The notes below the pieces were generated by a model. It saw only the letters and a list, made by a program, of their open reading frames with translations. It was not told the DNA's origin and made no database searches. From positions 1 through 5,629 of the forward strand of contig JASLEM010000285.1 in NCBI GenBank assembly GCA_030151165.1: a stretch of DNA of 5,629 nt. Direction: 5' to 3'. Below, piece by piece: positions 1 to 5,629 of this stretch. Both the position numbers and the translations under genes were made by a program. The stretch's first letter is position 1; each line of letters begins with the position of its first letter. The DNA comes from Burkholderiaceae bacterium. Its GTDB lineage: Bacteria; Pseudomonadota; Gammaproteobacteria; Burkholderiales; Burkholderiaceae.

Positions 1-1
1 T

Positions 2-77
<76 letters not shown>

Positions 78-140
78 ACAATGTTGGCGTCGGCGTTTGA
101 CTTCCGATACCGCATCGCGTGGTGAAGAGCGAAGACCGCT

Positions 141-170
141 AGTATAGAACAGATTTCAGACAGTGCGCAA
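141..170 (-). promoter_or_regulatory. candidate sigma70-type promoter for the tRNA-Ala gene
   Basis: On the minus strand a -10-like TATACT (141-146, five of six consensus bases) lies 18 bases downstream of a -35-like TTGCGC (165-170, three of six). The next bases, AGCGG, form a GC-rich discriminator of the kind found at growth-rate-regulated stable RNA promoters. Initiation about 7 bases past the -10 would give a leader of roughly 55-58 nt before the tRNA 5' end at 77. The element straddles the gltX stop codon (156-158). The -35 match is weak and the spacer is one base longer than optimal, so this is a prediction. The rest of the 78-base spacer between gltX and the tRNA shows no U-tract terminator. 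Confidence 0.45.
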
Positions 171-1562
171 GCGGTCGAGCACAACTTCGCGCTGGAAAAG
201 TGCGATCAAGGCGTCGATGGCCGGCGTCTGGGTACGGCCGCAGACGATCACGCGCAGCGGGATCGCGAGCTGCGGCATCTTGATCGCGTGGGCGGCGAGC
301 GTCTCCTTCATCGCGGCGGCGATGCCGGCCTTGTCCCACGCCGCGGTCTCGAGCTTCTCGCGCAGCGTGCGCAGCGCGGCCCGGGCGCCATCGGTGACGT
401 GCTGGTCGACATCGGCCTGCGCCGGCGTCGCGGCCTTGAAGAACATTTCGATCCAGTCGGCCAGTTCCACCGTGGTCTGGCAGCGGTCCTTCAGCAGGGC
501 GCAGCGGGCGGCCATCGTCTCGTCGGCGGCGACGTCCGAATTTTCAAGGCCCGCGCGCTTCTTCAACTGCGCGACCACGAGCGCCGCGAGGCGTGCGTCA
601 TCGGCCTGCTTCATGTGATGCGCGTTGACCCACAGCAGCTTGGCCGCGTCCCACTGCGCCGGGCTCCGGTTCAGGTGCGAGCCGTCGAACCACGAGACCA
701 TCTGGTCGAGCGTGAACAGCTCGTCGTCGCCGTGGCTCCAGCCCAGGCGCGCGAGGTAGTTGTTCATGCCTTCGGGCAGGTAGCCGTCGTCCTCGTACGC
801 GGTGACGCTCACCGCGCCGCGGCGCTTCGACAGCTTCAGGCCGTCGTCGCCCAGGATGATGGGCAGGTGGCCGAACTGCGGCAGCGGCGCGCCCAGCGCG
901 TGGAACATGTTGATCTGCCAGGGCGTGTTGTTGATGTGCTCGTCGCCGCGGAAGACGTGGCTGATCTTCATGTCCCAGTCGTCGACGACGACCGCGAAGT
1001 TGTACGTCGGCACGCCGTCGTCGCGCACGATGATCAGGTCGTCGATCTCCTTGTTGGCGATCGTGATCGGGCCCTTGACGAGGTCGCTCCACGTGACTTC
1101 GCCGTCGGCGGGGTTCGCGAAGCGCACGACGGGCTTCACGCCGGCCGGCACCGGCGGCAGCGTCTTGCCCGGCTGCGGGCGCCACGTGCCGTCGTAGCGC
1201 CGCTTCTCGCCGCGCGCTTCCTGGTCGGCCTTCATCTTCTCGAGATCCTCCGGCGTGCAGTAGCAGAGGTAGGCCGTGCCGGCCGCGACCATCGTGTCGA
1301 CGACCGCCTTGTAGCGTTCCAGACGCTGCATCTGGTAGATCGGGCCTTCGTCGTAGCCCAGGCCCAGCCAGTTCATGGCGGCGATGATCTGGTCGACGGA
1401 ATCCTGCGTCGAGCGCGCGACGTCGGTGTCCTCGATGCGCAGCACGAACTCGCCGCCGTGGTGGCGCGCGAACGCCCACGAGTACAGCGCGGTGCGGGCG
1501 GTGCCCAGGTGCAGGAAGCCCGTCGGCGACGGGGCGATGCGGGTGCGGATGGCGTTGGTCAT
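156..1562 (-). CDS. gltX: glutamyl-tRNA synthetase (GluRS)
   Basis: GluRS is a cytoplasmic class I aminoacyl-tRNA synthetase that charges tRNA-Glu with glutamate using ATP. The 468-residue product is close to the 471 residues of the E. coli enzyme. The N-terminal catalytic Rossmann fold holds the HIGH-type motif (PSPTGFLHLGT, residues 11-21). The KMSKS-type loop is LKLSKRRGA (242-250). DDWDM and RGDEHINNTP (about 195-214) are typical family segments, and the C-terminal half is the helical anticodon-binding region. I chose the ATG at 1562 because GluRS proteins start only a few residues before the R-I-A-P-S-P-T-G motif; an in-frame GTG at 1598 would add a 12-residue extension read through the hairpin. 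A modest GAGA ribosome binding site lies 7 bases upstream. The zinc-binding insertion keeps CYC (100-102), but TWRP follows RRYDG (121-125) where E. coli has the Cys and His ligands, so zinc binding is doubtful. The gene follows metZ by 61 bases. Confidence 0.97.
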   Translation of the reverse strand: MTNAIRTRIAPSPTGFLHLGTARTALYSWAFARHHGGEFVLRIEDTDVARSTQDSVDQIIAAMNWLGLGYDEGPIYQMQRLERYKAVVDTMVAAGTAYLCYCTPEDLEKMKADQEARGEKRRYDGTWRPQPGKTLPPVPAGVKPVVRFANPADGEVTWSDLVKGPITIANKEIDDLIIVRDDGVPTYNFAVVVDDWDMKISHVFRGDEHINNTPWQINMFHALGAPLPQFGHLPIILGDDGLKLSKRRGAVSVTAYEDDGYLPEGMNNYLARLGWSHGDDELFTLDQMVSWFDGSHLNRSPAQWDAAKLLWVNAHHMKQADDARLAALVVAQLKKRAGLENSDVAADETMAARCALLKDRCQTTVELADWIEMFFKAATPAQADVDQHVTDGARAALRTLREKLETAAWDKAGIAAAMKETLAAHAIKMPQLAIPLRVIVCGRTQTPAIDALIALFQREVVLDRLRTV

Positions 1563-1579
1563 GTCTTGTTCTCGGTGCG

Positions 1580-1613
1580 CTTCCCGCGCGCGCGTCACGC
1601 GCGCACGGGGAAG
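1580..1613 (-). other. strong GC-rich hairpin in the metZ-gltX spacer
   Basis: This imperfect inverted repeat has about 14 base pairs around a three-base loop (1595-1597). The outer arm CTTCCC (1580-1585) pairs with GGGAAG (1608-1613). After one bulged base (1607), one pair and one C/A mismatch (1587/1605), the inner arm GCGCGCG (1588-1594) pairs with CGCGCGC (1598-1604). It fills more than half of the 61-base spacer and ends 17 bases before the gltX ATG, about 6 bases from its GAGA ribosome binding site. No U-run follows on either strand, so it is not a canonical intrinsic terminator. It could be an mRNA-stabilising 3' end for metZ, a pause or attenuation element, or a structure tuning gltX translation. 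The alternating CG tracts could also favour Z-DNA. Function is inferred only. Confidence 0.6.
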
Positions 1614-1623
1614 GCCGTGGGGG

Positions 1624-2859
1624 TCATTTCACCAGCGGCGCGAGGCCCAGGTTCAGGTCGTTCTGGATGTCGTCGACGTGCTCGAGGCCCATCGCGACGC
1701 GGATCAGGCCCTGCGTGATGCCGGCGGCCAGGCGCTGCTCCTCGGTCAGGCGTCCGTGCGAGGTGCTGGCCGGATGCGTGATGATCGTCTTGGTGTCGCC
1801 GAGGTTGGCCGAGATCGAGCAGATGCGCGTGGCGTCGATGATCGCGAACGCGTTGCGGCGCGCCTCTTCCGGCGTGTCGCCGCGCGCGACGAACGAGACC
1901 ACCGCCCCGCCGACGCCGCCCTGCTGCGCCATCGCGAGCGCGTGCTGCGGATGCGACGGCAGCCCCGGATAGAACACGCGCGTCACGCCCGGCTGCTCCT
2001 GCAGCCACTGCGCGAGCTTCAGCGCGCGCGCGCTCTGCGCCTCCATGCGGATCGAGAGCGTCTCCATGCCCTTGAGGCAGACCCACGCGTTGAACGCCGA
2101 CAGCGTCATGCCCGCCGAGCGCAGCACCGGGATCAGCTTGCCCTCGACGATCGCGTTCGAGCCGCAGACGGCGCCGGCGATCACGCGGCCCTGGCCGTCG
2201 AGGTACTTCGTGCCGCTGTGCACGACGAGGTCGGCGCCGAACGCCACCGGGCGCTGCAGCGCCGGCGTGCAAAAGCAGTTGTCGACCGCCAGCAGCGCGC
2301 CCGCCTCGTGCGCGATCTCGCTCAGCGCGCGGATGTCGCAGATCTCGGTCAGCGGGTTGCTGGGCGTCTCGGCGAACAGCAGCTTCGTGTTGGGGCGCAT
2401 CGCGGCGCGCCATTCGGCGACGTCGGTCTGCGAGACGAACGTCGACTCCACGCCGAACTTGCCGAACTCGCCCTGCAGCAGCTTGATCGTCGAGCCGAAC
2501 ACGCTGCGCGAGCAGACGACGTGGTCGCCCGACTTCAGCAGCCCCATGATCAGCATCAGGATCGCCGACATGCCCGAGGCCGTGCCGACGGCCGCCTCGG
2601 TGCCCTCGAGCGCGGCGAGGCGGCGCTCGAACATCGTCACGGTCGGGTTCGAGAAGCGGCTGTAGACGAAGGCCTCCTCTTCGTTCGCGAAGCGCGCGGC
2701 GGCGGTCGCGGCGTCCGGGTGCACGAAGCTGCTCGTGAGGAACAGCGCCTCCGAGTTCTCGCCCCACTGCGTGCGCGGCAGCCCCTCGCGCACGGCGAGG
2801 GTGTCGAGGCGCACGTCGTCGGGGAACTCGACGCGGGGCAGTCGCTTGAAGTCGCTCAT
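1624..2859 (-). CDS. metZ: O-succinylhomoserine sulfhydrylase (PLP-dependent, MetZ-type)
   Basis: MetZ is a cytoplasmic enzyme that makes homocysteine directly from an activated homoserine ester and sulfide, bypassing cystathionine in methionine synthesis. The 411-residue protein belongs to the Cys/Met metabolism PLP enzyme family. Visible family segments are YSRFSNPT (66-73), the phosphate-binding SGM (95-97), the VDN aspartate expected to contact the PLP ring nitrogen (Asp193), the Schiff-base lysine in SGTKYLDGQGR (Lys218), THPASTSH (361-368), and RVAMGLE with the likely carboxylate-binding Arg387. SGTKYLDGQGRV is the MetZ-like form of the lysine motif. Sequence alone does not settle whether the ester is O-succinyl- or O-acetylhomoserine, and cystathionine gamma-synthase is the main alternative. 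The ATG lies 6 bases after the purF stop with only a weak AGGA about 10 bases upstream, so translation is probably coupled to purF. No SAM riboswitch or other methionine-responsive leader is possible in that gap. Confidence 0.93.
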   Translation of the reverse strand: MSDFKRLPRVEFPDDVRLDTLAVREGLPRTQWGENSEALFLTSSFVHPDAATAAARFANEEEAFVYSRFSNPTVTMFERRLAALEGTEAAVGTASGMSAILMLIMGLLKSGDHVVCSRSVFGSTIKLLQGEFGKFGVESTFVSQTDVAEWRAAMRPNTKLLFAETPSNPLTEICDIRALSEIAHEAGALLAVDNCFCTPALQRPVAFGADLVVHSGTKYLDGQGRVIAGAVCGSNAIVEGKLIPVLRSAGMTLSAFNAWVCLKGMETLSIRMEAQSARALKLAQWLQEQPGVTRVFYPGLPSHPQHALAMAQQGGVGGAVVSFVARGDTPEEARRNAFAIIDATRICSISANLGDTKTIITHPASTSHGRLTEEQRLAAGITQGLIRVAMGLEHVDDIQNDLNLGLAPLVK

Positions 2860-2865
2860 CGGCCG

Positions 2866-4383
2866 TCAGTCCTGGCTGTTCTGCAGAGCCAGGCGCGAAC
2901 GCGCCGGATCGTCTTCCTCGTCGTGCTGCGAGCGGCGCTGCTCGCGCATCGTGCTGAAGTCCTCGACGCTGACGTCGCCGGTGATGTAGCGGCCGTCGAA
3001 GCACGAGGCCTCGAAGTTCGCGATGTCCTTGTTCAGCTTGCCGACCACGCGCTTCATCGCGTCGACGTCCTGGTAGATCAGCGCGTCGGCGCCGATGAAG
3101 TCGCGGATCTCGTCCTGCGTGCGGCCGGCGGCGATCAGCTCCTCGGGCGTGGGCATGTCGATGCCATACACGTTGGGGTACTTGACCGGCGGCGCGGCCG
3201 AGGCCATGTAGACCTTGTTCGCGCCGGCCTCGCGCGCCATCTGCACGATCTCCTTGGACGTCGTGCCACGCACGATGGAATCGTCGACCAGCAGCACGTT
3301 GCGGCCCTTGAACTCGACGCCGATCGCGTTGAGCTTCTGGCGCACCGACTTCTTGCGCACCGACTGCCCCGGCATGATGAACGTGCGGCCGACGTAGCGG
3401 TTCTTGACGAAGCCCTCGCGGTACGGCTTGCCGATCTTCTGCGCGAGCTGCATCGCCGACGGGCGGCTCGACTCGGGGATCGGGATGACGACGTCGATGT
3501 CCGACGGCGGCATCGTCGAGATCAGGCGCTGCGCGAGCGTCTCGCCCATGTTCAGGCGCGCCTGGTAGACGGAGATGCCGTCGATCACCGAGTCCGGCCG
3601 CGCGAGGTAGACGTACTCGAACATGCACGGGTTCAGGGTCGGGTTCTCGGCGCACTGCTTCGCGTGCACGTTGCCGTCCGGATCGATGAACAGCGCCTCG
3701 CCCGGCGCGACGTCGCGCACGACCTGGTGCAGCGTGCCTTCGAGCGCGACGCTCTCGCTCGCGACGATCACGCTCTTGCCTTCGGGGGTGTCGGCGGTGC
3801 CGTAGATCAGCGGGCGGATGCCGAACGGGTCGCGGAACGCGAGCAGGCCGTAGCCGGCGATCAGCGCGACGACGGCGTACGAGCCCTTCACGCGCTTGTG
3901 CACGGCGGCGACGGCCGCGAAGATCACCTCGGGCGTCAGCACCGAACCGCGCGCGGCGAGCTCGAGCTCGTGCGCGAGGATGTTGATCAGCACCTCGGTG
4001 TCGCTCTCGGTGTTGATGTGGCGGCGATCCTTCTCGACCAGCTCCGCCTTCAGCACGTGCGCGTTCGTCAGGTTGCCGTTGTGCACCAGCACGATGCCGA
4101 ACGGCGCGTTGACGTAGAACGGCTGCGCTTCCTCTTCGCTGTAGGCGTTGCCCGCCGTCGGGTAGCGCACCTGGCCCAGCCCGACCGTGCCCGGCAGCGC
4201 GCGCATGTTGCGGGTGCGGAAGACGTCCTTGACCATGCCGCGCGCCTTGTGCATGAAGCACTTCGTGCCCTGCATCGTCACGATGCCCGCGGCGTCCTGG
4301 CCCCGATGCTGCAGCAGCAGCAGCGAGTCGTAGATCAACTGGTTGACCGGGGACTTGGAGATCACACCGACGATGCCGCACAT
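2866..4383 (-). CDS. purF: amidophosphoribosyltransferase (glutamine PRPP amidotransferase)
   Basis: PurF catalyses the first committed step of de novo purine synthesis in the cytoplasm: PRPP plus glutamine gives 5-phosphoribosylamine, glutamate and pyrophosphate. The 505-residue product equals the E. coli enzyme in length. It starts MCGIVGV, so removal of Met exposes the N-terminal nucleophile Cys with no propeptide, as in the E. coli type and unlike the B. subtilis type. Glutaminase-domain segments are QHRGQDAAG (25-33), QVRYPTAG (71-78), HNGNLTN (101-107) and TESDTE (125-130). The phosphoribosyltransferase domain carries [10 protein letters not shown] (301-310) and the PRPP-binding loop [13 protein letters not shown] (363-375). 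The C-terminal tail is charged and probably flexible. I chose the ATG at 4383 because only this start places Cys at position 2. Purine nucleotides are known feedback inhibitors of the family. The gene follows cvpA after a structured 117-base leader and is 6 bases from metZ. Confidence 0.98.
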   Translation of the reverse strand: MCGIVGVISKSPVNQLIYDSLLLLQHRGQDAAGIVTMQGTKCFMHKARGMVKDVFRTRNMRALPGTVGLGQVRYPTAGNAYSEEEAQPFYVNAPFGIVLVHNGNLTNAHVLKAELVEKDRRHINTESDTEVLINILAHELELAARGSVLTPEVIFAAVAAVHKRVKGSYAVVALIAGYGLLAFRDPFGIRPLIYGTADTPEGKSVIVASESVALEGTLHQVVRDVAPGEALFIDPDGNVHAKQCAENPTLNPCMFEYVYLARPDSVIDGISVYQARLNMGETLAQRLISTMPPSDIDVVIPIPESSRPSAMQLAQKIGKPYREGFVKNRYVGRTFIMPGQSVRKKSVRQKLNAIGVEFKGRNVLLVDDSIVRGTTSKEIVQMAREAGANKVYMASAAPPVKYPNVYGIDMPTPEELIAAGRTQDEIRDFIGADALIYQDVDAMKRVVGKLNKDIANFEASCFDGRYITGDVSVEDFSTMREQRRSQHDEEDDPARSRLALQNSQD

Positions 4384-4389
4384 AGACTG

Positions 4390-4401
4390 TTCCGTTTCCT
4401 T
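4390..4401 (-). promoter_or_regulatory. purF ribosome binding site region
   Basis: Two purine-rich stretches precede the purF ATG on the minus strand: GGAA (4390-4393), 6 bases upstream, and AAGGAAA (4395-4401), 11 bases upstream. Both resemble Shine-Dalgarno sequences. Together with the Cys-2 requirement they support the start at 4383 over an in-frame ATG at 4470. The last roughly 45 bases of the leader are noticeably AT-richer than the surroundings, as expected of an open initiation region just after the structured part of the leader. Confidence 0.65.
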
Positions 4402-4433
4402 GAAATACCGAGAGATCTTCGTTCGTGTCCGCC

Positions 4434-4468
4434 GCCAGCGGCGCATCGACCCTTGCGCGACCGCTGGC
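4434..4468 (-). other. bulged stem-loop in the purF leader
   Basis: In the 117-base cvpA-purF spacer, GCCAGCG (4434-4440) pairs with CGCTGGC (4462-4468), and GCGCA (4441-4445) pairs with TGCGC (4454-4458). This gives 12 base pairs with a three-base bulge (4459-4461) and an eight-base loop (4446-4453). No U-run follows. The inner stem also reads as a DNA dyad, CGCA-n8-TGCG, but it does not match the E. coli PurR operator core. Possible roles are mRNA processing or stability between cvpA and purF, or attenuation of purF. These are inferences from the structure and position alone. Confidence 0.5.
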
Positions 4469-4470
4469 AT

Positions 4471-4486
4471 GGGCGCGCGAGCGCCC
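4471..4486 (-). other. short perfect GC hairpin after cvpA
   Basis: GGGCGC (4471-4476) pairs perfectly with GCGCCC (4481-4486) around a four-base loop. The hairpin lies 14 bases after the cvpA stop codon and only two bases before the larger purF-leader stem-loop. No U-tract follows, so it is at most a pause site or a 3' stabiliser for the upstream message. Confidence 0.45.
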
Positions 4487-4500
4487 GCCTGGGGGACAGG

Positions 4501-5007
4501 TCAGGCGTTGAAGTGCACGTTAAGTGACTGCGGAAGGACGGGTTTCAACCCTTCCAGCGCCATGCCCAACCACAGCGCGCCGTGCGAGTTCTGCCACGGC
4601 GACGACCGCGCGAACGGCGACAGCGTGACCAGCGTGCCCACGACCACCAGGACGAGCGCGCCGCGCACGACGCCGAACACGCCGCCCATCAGGCGATCGA
4701 TGACCGACAGCGGCGTGGCCGAGATCAGCGCGCGCAGCATCCGCGCGAGCAGCGAGCAGGCGACCAGCACCAGCACGAACACGAGCCCATAGGCGATCCA
4801 GAGCCGCGCCGGCGACGCCGGGTCGCCGAACGGCAGGTTGTCGGCGATCAGCGGCCCGAGCAGGTTGGCCATCACGAACGCGACCAGCCAGCCCAGCAGC
4901 GAGACGATCTCGAACACGAACCCGCGCCAGAGCCCGACCAGCACGGACAGGCACAGCACCGCGAGCAGCGCGAGGTCGACCCAGCCGAGTTGCAGGTCGA
5001 CGTTCAC
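4501..5007 (-). CDS. cvpA: CvpA family inner-membrane protein
   Basis: The 168-residue protein is largely hydrophobic with four likely membrane segments at about residues 9-27, 30-54, 69-92 and 106-128. It carries the family-type RGF (28-30) and DRLMGGVFGVVRG (104-116). CvpA was named for its need in colicin V production in E. coli. Later work in the family connects it to envelope homeostasis, but its molecular activity is not settled. Its usual place just upstream of purF holds here. The start is a GTG at 5007 that overlaps the stop of the upstream SPOR gene (bases GTGA, 4-base overlap), with no clear Shine-Dalgarno sequence beyond a GGTG nearby, so translational coupling is likely. The length is close to the E. 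coli protein (about 162 residues). The identification rests on topology, the short motifs and the neighbours. Confidence 0.93.
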   Translation of the reverse strand: MNVDLQLGWVDLALLAVLCLSVLVGLWRGFVFEIVSLLGWLVAFVMANLLGPLIADNLPFGDPASPARLWIAYGLVFVLVLVACSLLARMLRALISATPLSVIDRLMGGVFGVVRGALVLVVVGTLVTLSPFARSSPWQNSHGALWLGMALEGLKPVLPQSLNVHFNA

Positions 5008-5629
5008 AGCACCAGCACCGCGGCGGGCAGGCCGTCGGCCTTGATCTTCGACGCCGTGCGGTCGGCCTCGGCCTTGGTCGGGAACGGCCCGACGCGCAGG
5101 CGCACGCGCTTGCCGCCGGGCGTGTCGACGGATTGGGTGTAGGTCTTCAGGCCCAGCTTCTCGACCTTGCCGCGCGCGTCGCGCATCTTCGCGTCGTCGG
5201 CGAACGCGCCGATCTGCACGACGAAGCGGTTCGCGCCCGGAGCGGCGTCGGAGGCATGCGGGGCGGCGCCGCCGGCCAGCAGCGCGGCAGCGGCGCTGCC
5301 CGAGGTGGTGGAGGCCGTGGGCACGATCGTCGTCGAGGTCGACGAGGTTGACGAGGTTGACGGGGGCGGCAACGTCGGCGCCGCGGGGTGCGGCGTGGCG
5401 GACGGCTTCGACGGCGCGGGCGGCGGCGTCAGCGCGACCGTCGGCGGCTTGGCGCCGGAGGCCTGCGCGTCGGCGGCGAGCTTCTTCGCGCCGTGCTGCA
5501 TCGCCGGGCTGATGTAGGCGCGCGACTGCGCATTCGACGCCGGCACCGGGGCCGCCGCGACCGCGGTCGACGCCGCGGCCGGCGCGACGGTCGCGGCATC
5601 GCTCGCGTGCGACGAGCCCGGCGTCAGCG
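5004..5629 (-). CDS. SPOR-domain cell-division protein, DedD-like (partial, N-terminus outside the window)
   Basis: The visible 207 residues run without a stop from the window edge (last complete codon at 5627-5625) to the TGA at 5006-5004. A GTG at 5546 is in frame, but reading continues above it, so it is unlikely to be the start. The last 75 residues (about bases 5007-5231) form a SPOR domain, beginning near NRFVVQIGAFADD and including KLGLKTYTQ and RVRLRVGPFPTKAEAD. SPOR domains bind glycan strands lacking stem peptides and target proteins to the division septum. Upstream is a long low-complexity linker rich in Ala, Pro, Ser and Thr, as expected of a periplasmic spacer. DedD proteins have an N-terminal membrane anchor, which would lie outside this window. 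In E. coli the order folC-dedD-cvpA-purF supports the name; a different SPOR protein remains possible. The gene overlaps cvpA by 4 bases. Confidence 0.88.
   Translation of the reverse strand, partial: LTPGSSHASDAATVAPAAASTAVAAAPVPASNAQSRAYISPAMQHGAKKLAADAQASGAKPPTVALTPPPAPSKPSATPHPAAPTLPPPSTSSTSSTSTTIVPTASTTSGSAAAALLAGGAAPHASDAAPGANRFVVQIGAFADDAKMRDARGKVEKLGLKTYTQSVDTPGGKRVRLRVGPFPTKAEADRTASKIKADGLPAAVLVL
5332..5361. repeat. 9-bp tandem repeat in the SPOR-protein linker
   Basis: On the plus strand, a diverged copy GTCGAGGTC (5332-5340) is followed by two identical copies of GACGAGGTT (5341-5349 and 5350-5358) and a partial GAC (5359-5361). On the coding strand it encodes a Ser/Thr run of the form STSSTSSTS between Pro-rich segments. 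The unit is a multiple of three, so copy-number changes would alter linker length without shifting the frame. Confidence 0.75.

Noticed and set aside
127..140. Intrinsic terminator after gltX
   Set aside because: The AGCG/CGCT stem is only four pairs and no U-run follows.
1563..1598. Upstream GTG start for gltX adding 12 residues
   Set aside because: The extension would be encoded by half of the spacer hairpin, and the family normally starts just before the first catalytic motif. The ATG at 1562 has a reasonable ribosome binding site.
288..1718. 476-codon plus-strand open frame antisense to gltX
   Set aside because: Its composition is shadow-like and it has no domain. It also runs past the gltX start into metZ.
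1595..4381. 928-codon open frame on the minus strand in another frame, crossing purF and metZ
   Set aside because: It crosses the purF-metZ boundary and the metZ-gltX spacer, has Arg/Ala-rich composition without motifs, and is displaced by the clear MetZ and PurF frames. It is a GC-skew shadow.
4402..4436. Sigma70 promoter inside the purF leader (CGGACA with TATTTC)
   Set aside because: The -10 matches at only three positions and the -35 at four, with a longer than optimal spacer. That is too weak to annotate from sequence alone.
4441..4458. PurR operator in the purF leader
   Set aside because: The CGCA-n8-TGCG dyad resembles only the outer bases of the enteric PurR box and lacks its central AAACGTTT core. 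It is better explained as the inner part of the RNA stem.
4384..4470. Upstream ATG start for purF adding 29 residues
   Set aside because: The catalytic Cys must become the N-terminus. The extension is encoded by the leader stem-loop and does not look like a processed propeptide.
1375..4527. 1050-codon open frame on the plus strand, antisense to metZ and purF
   Set aside because: It is dominated by Arg, Ala, His, Val and Asp, as expected from the complement of GC-rich codons. It runs straight through intergenic spacers and shows no recognisable domain, while the opposite strand carries complete, well-conserved enzymes.

Overview
This window looks like ordinary housekeeping chromosome from a high-GC betaproteobacterium, most likely of the order Burkholderiales. 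That placement is an inference. It rests on the very GC-rich sequence with G/C-ending codons, the E. coli-type PurF (catalytic Cys directly after Met, no propeptide), the proteobacterial GluRS, and the order SPOR protein - cvpA - purF - metZ, which I recall from Burkholderia-type genomes. I could not search for the nearest genome.

Everything I can support is on the minus strand, so read from right to left. At the right edge (5004-5629) is the C-terminal part of a DedD-like SPOR-domain cell-division protein whose N-terminus lies outside the window. Its stop codon overlaps the GTG start of cvpA (4501-5007) by 4 bases. A 117-base spacer with two GC-rich hairpins separates cvpA from purF (2866-4383). 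metZ (1624-2859) follows purF after only 6 bases. A 61-base spacer, mostly taken up by one strong imperfect hairpin, separates metZ from gltX (156-1562). A candidate sigma70-type promoter overlaps the 3' end of gltX and points at a tRNA-Ala(GGC) gene (2-77).

The layout suggests one co-directional transcription unit, dedD-like - cvpA - purF - metZ, with gltX possibly read from the same message. Its functions are septal peptidoglycan binding, an inner-membrane protein of the colicin V production family, the first committed step of purine synthesis, direct sulfhydrylation in methionine synthesis, and charging of tRNA-Glu. PurF and GluRS both depend on the glutamine/glutamate pool, but shared regulation is not shown by the sequence. 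No intrinsic terminator with a U-tract was seen between the genes.

I found no mobile element, CRISPR array, phage gene, toxin-antitoxin pair or defence gene, and no evidence of an undescribed system. The points most worth a second look are the structured purF leader, the metZ-gltX hairpin next to the gltX ribosome binding site, the degenerate zinc site of GluRS, and the promoter placed across the end of gltX. There is no gene-free stretch longer than 300 bases.
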